Shown here: positions 35,902 through 40,931 of the stretch, in pieces
How positions within the stretch are numbered: the first letter of the stretch is position 1
Layout of the letters: every line of letters starts with the position of its first letter
Origin: a bacterium
GTDB lineage: Bacteria; CSSED10-310; JAFGSJ01
Length of the DNA: 40,931 nucleotides
Direction: 5' to 3'
Assembly (NCBI GenBank): GCA_016934675.1
Contig: JAFGSJ010000064.1
Location: 1-40,931, forward strand
Program-made: the position numbers and the translations under genes
The notes under the pieces: generated by a model
The model's database searches: none
What the model saw: only the letters and a program-made list of their open reading frames with translations
What the model was told of the DNA's origin: nothing

Positions 35902-36861
35902 ATGATCATGCCACAATCTGACTTGGCCAACAGGGTCCGGCAGGGTGACAGAAGGGCCATCGCCCGTGCCATCACACTTATTGAAAACAACGCCAGCGAA
36001 TCTGAAAGCATCCTGGATGAACTGTATCAACACACTGGAAAGGCTTATATTATCGGGATAACCGGGCCACCCGGCGCCGGGAAAAGCACGCTGGTAGACA
36101 AATTGACCCTGCTGCTCAGACAGGAAGGCCGAACTGTTGGGATAATTGCTGTCGATCCGACCAGTCCTTTCAGTGGTGGCGCTTTATTGGGCGATCGCAT
36201 CCGTATGCAACAGCACAGTAGCGACCGGGGTGTCTTCATCCGGTCAATGGCTACCCGTGACGCCTTGGGCGGGCTGGCACCAACCACATATAAAGTGGTC
36301 AAAGTGCTCGATGCCGCCGGTTTTGACGTGGTTATTATCGAGACCGTCGGAGTGGGCCAGGCTGAAGTCGACATCGTCAATGTCGCCTACACAACCCTGC
36401 TCCTGCTTGTACCCGGGCTCGGTGACGATATTCAGAGTGTGAAAGCGGGCATCATGGAAATTGCCGATATCTATGTTATCAATAAAGCCGATAAAGCCGG
36501 TACGGAAAAAATGATGACCGACCTGAAAATACTGCTCGAACACAACGCCACCACCGGTTGGGAAACACCGATTATCAAGACCGTGGCCAATCGCTCCGAG
36601 GGTATTTCCGATTTGCTCGCTTCTATCCGGCAACACTATGATTTTCTCGAACAGCACGGGCTCTTCGAGAAAAAAGAAGGTAAAAACAGTGAGTTGGAAG
36701 TGTTGAAATTGCTCTCTTTTCATCTGACTCGGGCCTATCTGGGGCAGTTTAAAAGGTCAGGCCGGTATGATGAAATGATCAGGGCGGTCTCACAACGTGC
36801 CATGAGCCCTTACCAAGCAGTGCATACGATAATATCTGAATATAATCCGGAGGCACATTAG
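35902..36861 (+). CDS. meaB: MeaB/ArgK-family G-protein chaperone
   Basis: A 319-residue P-loop GTPase that protects and reloads adenosylcobalamin-dependent methylmalonyl-CoA mutase. P-loop GPPGAGKST (55-63), switch region VDPTSPFSGGALLGDRIRM, FIRSMATRDALGGLA, ETVGVGQAEVD (Walker B/G3) and NKAD (G4) are all typical. GGGAG lies 5 nt before the ATG. No mutase subunit or B12 gene is adjacent, so its client is encoded elsewhere. Same strand as hisS and the O-antigen ligase, whose start codon abuts its stop. Confidence 0.95.
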   Translation: MIMPQSDLANRVRQGDRRAIARAITLIENNASESESILDELYQHTGKAYIIGITGPPGAGKSTLVDKLTLLLRQEGRTVGIIAVDPTSPFSGGALLGDRIRMQQHSSDRGVFIRSMATRDALGGLAPTTYKVVKVLDAAGFDVVIIETVGVGQAEVDIVNVAYTTLLLLVPGLGDDIQSVKAGIMEIADIYVINKADKAGTEKMMTDLKILLEHNATTGWETPIIKTVANRSEGISDLLASIRQHYDFLEQHGLFEKKEGKNSELEVLKLLSFHLTRAYLGQFKRSGRYDEMIRAVSQRAMSPYQAVHTIISEYNPEAH

Positions 36862-38214
36862 TTGTTATCGGATATGAGTACTGACGGACATGCCTGTGCA
36901 GATATCCACCAGATCTCCTCATCGGAGAAATCCGGATCGGTCAGACCGAACTACGCTACCATGATTTATGTCTATCTGCTTTTTCTCCTGTTTCTGGTCC
37001 TGACTACCAATTCGGTCTTTGCCCTCAAGACCAACCTCTTTCTTCTGAACATTGCCGGAGTGCAGAATCCGTTGATCTTACTCATCCTGATCTGGCTGGT
37101 CCGGAGACTGAGAAACGGGCTCAATTCCTTTCCACGGACCACGGTTGATTGGACCATTGTGGCCATGTTTCTTGCCTCTGTCCTGTCCTCATTCTGCTCG
37201 ACGGACCCGACCGAAAGCTACAAATACGTTCTGATCACACTTCTTTTTTATGGTCTGTTTTATGCATCGTACGATCTGGTCGATTCACATGCGCGTTTCG
37301 AACACATTATCACCCTGATCATCATGTCGGGGCTGGTGGTGACCGCTTATAATCTTCACTATCTGTATCAATATGATTTCTGTTCTCTTGGTGTTCTCGA
37401 ACGTTATCCTTTCTGGACCGGCAAGAGTCCGATGGGTTACTACAACACCTTTCTCATTTCTTTTTTCCTGGGGCTGAAACTGTATGGCTGGAAATCAAGA
37501 CAACGCCTGGTCAACATAGGACTCATCGCTTTACTCGTCGGTGCAACAGTATCACTCTTCTTCTCATTTTCACGCAGTTCCTGGCTGACGGCCTTGATTA
37601 TTGTTTTTTTTGCAGGATTCTACCGATATAGACACGTGTTCCTGATCGGCAGCCTCGTCATTGTGCTGGTGTTGGTTTGCCTCTACCAGGATGAAATAGG
37701 CGAATTTGGCCTGGCGATCTACAACATCAATGCCGGCAATGTCGATGATCGGGTCCATATCTGGAAAAGCTCACTGGATATGCTGCTCGACCATCCGTTT
37801 ACCGGCGTGGGAGCCGGTACGTTCAATATCAACTATTTGGAGCGGTACATGCTGCCTGAAAGTCAGCGCTGGAACGATTCCTACCATGCTCATAATGTCT
37901 TTTTACATATAGCCGCGGAACAGGGTTATATCGGGCTCATCACTTTTCTGCTCTTCTGGGGGCTTGTCTTCAGACAGATCATCAGCAACTACCATCTTCT
38001 CGATAGAACAAAATATATCTTGCTCAAAGGCATGAATACAGCTCTCTTGTTCAGCCTGTCCAATTATTTTCTCTGGTCGTTGACCAACACATCGCTCAGT
38101 AACGTGACCAAATCGTTTTTCAATATCAACCTGCTGACCTGGTTTTTAACGGCACTGGTCTTCTGCATACCCCGCGTATATAAACAAACGGACCCGGATA
38201 CAATTGGGATTTAA
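36862..38214 (+). CDS. O-antigen ligase/polymerase-family membrane protein
   Basis: A 450-residue integral membrane protein with about ten to twelve helices. The Wzy_C/O-antigen ligase signature is clear: DDRVHIWKSSLDMLLDHPFTGVGAG, then SYHAHNVFLHIAAEQGYIG. Such proteins attach O-antigen or other glycans to lipid A core (WaaL) or polymerise repeat units (Wzy); sequence alone does not separate these. The start is TTG at 36862, directly after the meaB stop, because GGAGG (36849-36853) is exactly 8 nt upstream; the ATG at 36874 has no ribosome site. The first ~35 residues are polar and cytoplasmic. Confidence 0.88.
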   Translation: MLSDMSTDGHACADIHQISSSEKSGSVRPNYATMIYVYLLFLLFLVLTTNSVFALKTNLFLLNIAGVQNPLILLILIWLVRRLRNGLNSFPRTTVDWTIVAMFLASVLSSFCSTDPTESYKYVLITLLFYGLFYASYDLVDSHARFEHIITLIIMSGLVVTAYNLHYLYQYDFCSLGVLERYPFWTGKSPMGYYNTFLISFFLGLKLYGWKSRQRLVNIGLIALLVGATVSLFFSFSRSSWLTALIIVFFAGFYRYRHVFLIGSLVIVLVLVCLYQDEIGEFGLAIYNINAGNVDDRVHIWKSSLDMLLDHPFTGVGAGTFNINYLERYMLPESQRWNDSYHAHNVFLHIAAEQGYIGLITFLLFWGLVFRQIISNYHLLDRTKYILLKGMNTALLFSLSNYFLWSLTNTSLSNVTKSFFNINLLTWFLTALVFCIPRVYKQTDPDTIGI

Positions 38215-38345
38215 AGACTCGACACGGTTTCGTTCGGACTGTAACCGCCCGATTCCCGGACTATTTATTTTGCTTGACAGTTGCGAACGGCTATATTACT
38301 GTCCGTTTATGGAGTCGTGCATTGAATCTTTTCGGCAAGGAGGTC

Positions 38346-39326
38346 GTGCTCATTACCAGAAAATCGGTTTTTGTCCAATTCGATAATCTCGACCAGGAAC
38401 AGGTCAAATCACTGTTTGGAAATTTGGATCATAACCTGCGTCATCTCGAGGACAGTTTCAAGGTTATGGTCATCTGCCGTGACAATGGACTGAAAATTGA
38501 TGGCGAGGAACAGGATGTCGAGCGGGTCCTCTCCTTTTTGAAGCACCTGGATCTGGTGGCCCAGGGCGGCGTCAGGCTCGGCCAGGATGAGTTCCGGTCG
38601 GCGATTGCCATCTTCAAGGAAGACGACAGCGAAGGATTGCATGAGATTTTTGCCCAGCGGCTCGAATTGTCCTTTCCCCGCAAGAATGTCTCACCACGCT
38701 CGATCAATCAGAAACGTTATGTCAAGGCCATGGAGCAGTATGACCTTGTTTTCGCCATCGGACCGGCGGGCACTGGTAAGACCTATCTGGCCATAGCCAA
38801 GGCCGTTTCGGCCTTGCATGAACGCCAGGTCGAGCGGATTATCCTGACCAGACCGGCTGTCGAGGCCGGCGAACACCTGGGTTTCCTGCCCGGTGACCTG
38901 ATCGAAAAAGTCAATCCCTATCTCCGTCCTCTCTATGACGCCCTCTATGATATTCTGGACCGGGAAAAAACCCTGAAATTGCTCGAACGCGGTGCGATCG
39001 AGATTGCGCCCCTGGCCTACATGCGGGGCCGGACCCTGAACAATGCTTTCATTATCATGGACGAAGCCCAGAATACCAGCTCGGAACAAATGAAAATGTT
39101 CCTGACCCGTATGGGCGAATCCTCGAAAGCGGTCGTGACCGGAGATGTGACCCAGGTGGACCTGCCTCCGGGAAAAACATCCGGCCTGGTCGAATGCCAG
39201 AAAATCCTCTCGACCATCTCTGATATCAAATTCATCTATTTCAGCGAAAAGGATGTGGTCCGACACAAACTCGTCCGTGATATCATCATGGCCTATGAAA
39301 CCCACGACAAGAAAAAAAGAAAATAA
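38346..39326 (+). CDS. phoH: PhoH-like ATPase
   Basis: A PhoH-family P-loop protein (RNA-helicase/nucleotide-binding type, linked to RNA and ribosome maintenance; often next to ybeY). Walker A is IGPAGTGKTYLAIAKA, followed by ILTRPAVEAGEHLGFLPGD and Walker B AFIIMDEAQNTSSEQMKMFLTRMG. The sensor region is AVVTGDVTQVDLP. A Lys-rich tail ends it. The start is ambiguous: a perfect AAGGAGG (38337-38343) lies 8 nt before an in-frame ATT (38352) and only 2 nt before a GTG (38346). A TTG at 38274 extends the frame but lies inside a TTGACA, possibly a -35 element. The conserved region begins right after the ATT. ybeY is not adjacent. Confidence 0.9.
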   Translation: MLITRKSVFVQFDNLDQEQVKSLFGNLDHNLRHLEDSFKVMVICRDNGLKIDGEEQDVERVLSFLKHLDLVAQGGVRLGQDEFRSAIAIFKEDDSEGLHEIFAQRLELSFPRKNVSPRSINQKRYVKAMEQYDLVFAIGPAGTGKTYLAIAKAVSALHERQVERIILTRPAVEAGEHLGFLPGDLIEKVNPYLRPLYDALYDILDREKTLKLLERGAIEIAPLAYMRGRTLNNAFIIMDEAQNTSSEQMKMFLTRMGESSKAVVTGDVTQVDLPPGKTSGLVECQKILSTISDIKFIYFSEKDVVRHKLVRDIIMAYETHDKKKRK

Positions 39327-39340
39327 AGACCGGCCACGAA

Positions 39341-39790
39341 TCAGTTCTGCCCGGACCGGACCTCCTCGTTCCACAAATACAAATTCGTACTCGGGTCCTG
39401 GGTCCTGGTCGGCACCTCGCCAGACATTACCATGAATTTACACTCTACGGCAAAAACACGGGTGTTGTGCATCAGATGGCCGCCAAACACCTGCCCGGTC
39501 TGATCAGCCAAAGCAATATGAGCATGGATCACGGGTCTTCCATCGCGGACCGATATGTTCCCGATACAACTTACTATCTCAAGTTCACGCTCGAATGTCT
39601 GCATTTCATAGGCCTGGGTCTGCTGATTGTAAAAACCGATTGTTGCCTGGCTGACCGCACCGATCAACTCGATCGTACCCATGTTGATCCACAACGAACC
39701 AGCCAGCTCCTCAAGTGCTTCCAGTAAATCACTGCCCATATCCAAACGAACCAGATAACATTCCTGCAACTCAGCACTATACACTTTCAT
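39341..39790 (-). CDS. PPC/DUF296-domain protein
   Basis: A 149-residue protein made of one PPC (plants and prokaryotes conserved, DUF296) domain: GSDLLEALEELAGSLWINMGTIELIGAVSQATIGFYN, VSCIGNISVRDGRPVIHAHIALADQTGQVFGGHLM, then a VFAVECKF strand. The His-containing IHAHIALA and GGHL motifs match the putative metal site of bacterial members. These form trimers and have been proposed to bind DNA or act enzymatically; function is unsettled. The ATG at 39790 has AGGGG 7 nt upstream. It converges with phoH (14 bp gap) and overlaps the upstream zinc-ribbon gene by 14 bp, suggesting co-expression. Confidence 0.85.
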   Translation of the reverse strand: MKVYSAELQECYLVRLDMGSDLLEALEELAGSLWINMGTIELIGAVSQATIGFYNQQTQAYEMQTFERELEIVSCIGNISVRDGRPVIHAHIALADQTGQVFGGHLMHNTRVFAVECKFMVMSGEVPTRTQDPSTNLYLWNEEVRSGQN

Positions 39791-39977
39791 TTCGTGACCC
39801 CTTATCCAATGAGAGGAATGAAAAGAGGACCCACTCATGCCAGACCAGAAATTTCCGGCTGCAACCAGGACAATAGTACAGCTTACTTTTCTGGAGAACC
39901 TTCATCCACCAGGTGCGGTGGACCATGTGCATGGAGTGATTCCCACATTTCGGACATGTGTGCCTGAACCTGATCAT
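39777..39977 (-). CDS. Small zinc-ribbon protein
   Basis: A 66-residue protein. CPKCG (about 8-12) and CPGC (about 36-39) form a zinc ribbon, with a basic aromatic stretch between (HRTWWMKVLQKSKLYY). The C-terminal third is hydrophobic, then polar. The ribosome site is weak. Its end overlaps the PPC-domain gene by 14 bp. It may be a partner or regulator of that protein; family not identified. Confidence 0.6.
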   Translation of the reverse strand: MIRFRHTCPKCGNHSMHMVHRTWWMKVLQKSKLYYCPGCSRKFLVWHEWVLFSFLSLDKGSRNESV

Positions 39978-40053
39978 ACCTAAGCATAACAGAACAAAAC
40001 AGAAAAAACAAGTATTTTCAATGAGTTAGGTATGAAAGTGCGCACTTAAAGAG

Positions 40054-40239
40054 TTATGAAATGATGCTCTTTTTTTTGAACTCATTGCAGGTGAGTCCCA
40101 CATCGAAGTCCAGCTCCGGCATTTCAAACCGATCTTCTACAGTGTGGGCTGAAATTTTGTAAAAGTAGTCTGAACCCTCATGAACTAATATAAAAGTCCA
40201 AAAGGTAGTGCCAAGAGAATAATAGTGAGTCGTAACTCG
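40054..40239 (-). pseudogene. C-terminal remnant, possibly Uma2-like nuclease
   Basis: An open frame of 61 residues with no start of its own, preceded by TAA (40242-40240) and ending at TAA (40056-40054). It reads FILVHEGSDYFYKISAHTVED and then FEMPELDFDVGLTCNEFKKK. The strand-then-ELxFDxGL ending resembles the C-terminus of Uma2-type PDDEXK proteins, but the match is from memory and weak. The rest of the gene is missing. Confidence 0.35.
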
Positions 40240-40280
40240 TTATCAATAAAGAATTCCAATTTATTGTAAAAGATCAGTCT

Positions 40281-40308
40281 AAGAAAGGATTCAGACAAAT
40301 AATTCACA
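40281..40308. repeat. 28-bp direct repeat, left copy
   Basis: Matches 40748-40775 at 27 of 28 positions (AAGAAAGGATTCAGACA, then AATTCACA). The two copies flank the IS21 remnant and may mark an earlier insertion, deletion or duplication. Confidence 0.7.
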
Positions 40309-40371
40309 TTTCATGATTTAATCCTAATTTTTCATTTACAAATACAAATAAATAATTAAATATACTATATA

Positions 40372-40660
40372 TGCTAGCACCGGTTTAAAATTCCCTAGTT
40401 TTCACCGGTTTTTACTCCCCACCATCCCGAAGATTTTTGCATTGGCTCATACACATACGCCCATCTTTCCTTTATAATGTGAAAAATAGGAAGCCGTAAG
40501 TAATCATTCATATCCCGAATTATGATGTCTTCTTCTTTCTTTGTTCGAGTGCTCTCACGATAACTTTCTCCTTCAATGGTGATAACCTCTGCATGATGAA
40601 CAAGTCGATAAGCAGCTTCAGATGCCAGAGACGAATCATCGTTGCGAAGAAGATAGGGTC
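40372..40660 (-). mobile_element. istB: IS21-family remnant: istB 3' end plus terminus
   Basis: The minus strand encodes LASEAAYRLVHHAEVITIEGESYRE, the C-terminal pattern of the IstB ATPase, in a frame that runs to a stop near 40393. Beyond it lie two short repeats (CACCGGTTT at 40378-40386 and again at 40403-40411, each followed within a few bases by T/C-rich sequence), the sort of repeated terminal motif seen at IS21 ends. The plus strand begins TG at 40372, matching the TG terminus of this family. The N-terminal IstB region, all of IstA and the other end are missing, so the element is dead. Confidence 0.6.
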
Positions 40661-40747
40661 GCGTCTTGAAATGTGAATTGCCGGATAGCGGAGATCACCT
40701 CTGTGCAATGGGGGACGGCAATGAGTCGGTTTGGTAGAAAAATATTT

Positions 40748-40775
40748 AAGAAAGGATTCAGACAATTAATTCACA
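40748..40775. repeat. 28-bp direct repeat, right copy
   Basis: Partner of 40281-40308, one mismatch. It lies between the IS21 remnant and the group II intron end. Confidence 0.7.
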
Positions 40776-40853
40776 ACTCAAGGTTTGATTCTATTTTCGG
40801 TATTGCCTTGTAAAATAAAGAGTTCAAAAAGAAAGCTGATTTCAAAAGAAAGG

Positions 40854-40931
40854 ATCGGGTAGGTCAGGGCCTCTCAGCCCCTTTCCCCCCTAAGAACCGT
40901 ACGTGACAGTTTCCCGTCATACGGCTCAAGC
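40854..40931 (-). ncRNA. 3' end of a group II intron (domains V and VI)
   Basis: On the minus strand 40927-40894 is a 34-nt hairpin with the domain V consensus: GAGCCGTATG, then a GAAA tetraloop, then CACGTACGGTTC. It has the AGC catalytic triad at positions 2-4. Immediately after comes a domain VI-like stem (GGGGCT, GAGA loop, GGCCCT) with an unpaired A in GACCTACCC, the candidate branch point. The intron's 3' boundary is near 40854 (ending CCGAT). The body, including any reverse-transcriptase ORF, would lie to the right of the window. The intron is read toward decreasing coordinates. Confidence 0.88.

Noticed and set aside
1..40931. CRISPR array
   Set aside because: No regularly spaced short repeats were seen; the repeats present occur only as pairs.

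Overview
The window reads as a chromosomal segment from a diderm (Gram-negative) bacterium of moderate G+C content. LptD and LptE imply an outer membrane with LPS. A PATAN/DUF4388 signalling protein, HEAT and TPR proteins, kelch-like and propeller-like secreted proteins and a stand-alone GspE/PilB-type ATPase suggest an uncultured Deltaproteobacteria-like or candidate-phylum lineage. That placement is inference and weak; no 16S rRNA or other phylogenetic marker RNA is present, and I saw no tRNA.

Layout. (1) 1-1650: gene-poor and repeat-rich, with a ~125-bp direct repeat pair around a cloverleaf-like structured element, then a decayed kelch pseudogene. (2) 1652-4300, minus strand: zinc-ribbon membrane protein, clpX and a YbjN-like gene with a near-consensus promoter. 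(3) 4575-5772: a DUF4143 AAA ATPase whose promoter and palindrome run straight into its start codon. (4) 5808-14261, accessory region: a 473-bp segment present twice (95.8% identical, 4,852 bp apart) brackets an AT-rich gene for a secreted GH99-like glycosidase; a propeller lipoprotein and a 1,091-residue solenoid/HEAT/TPR protein follow. (5) 14318-17824: signalling cassette (HAMP-DUF4388 membrane protein, single-domain response regulator, unknown 334-residue protein) and a divergent coiled-coil gene. (6) 17882-22496, minus strand: tightly packed five-gene operon of ECF sigma factor, zinc-finger anti-sigma factor, GspE/PilB ATPase, Spy/CpxP-like protein and TPR lipoprotein. (7) 22637-39977: mostly housekeeping, namely a radical SAM protein, rpsT, lptE, msrAB, a UvrD/PcrA helicase, lptD, then uvrA-hisS-meaB-O-antigen ligase-phoH on the plus strand, and a minus-strand PPC-domain plus zinc-ribbon pair. 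(8) 40000-40931: a graveyard of mobile DNA, with the 3' end (domains V and VI) of a group II intron entering from the right, an IS21 istB end and another gene remnant.

Functional links: LptD/LptE and the O-antigen ligase serve the LPS surface; the sigma/anti-sigma operon looks like an envelope-response unit controlling a secretion or pilus ATPase; UvrA and the UvrD-like helicase serve DNA repair; ClpX and MsrAB serve protein quality control. The least conventional parts are the sigma-GspE operon, the duplication-bracketed glycosidase, the solenoid/HEAT/TPR protein, the structured element at 303-488, and two genes predicted to be transcribed without a leader.
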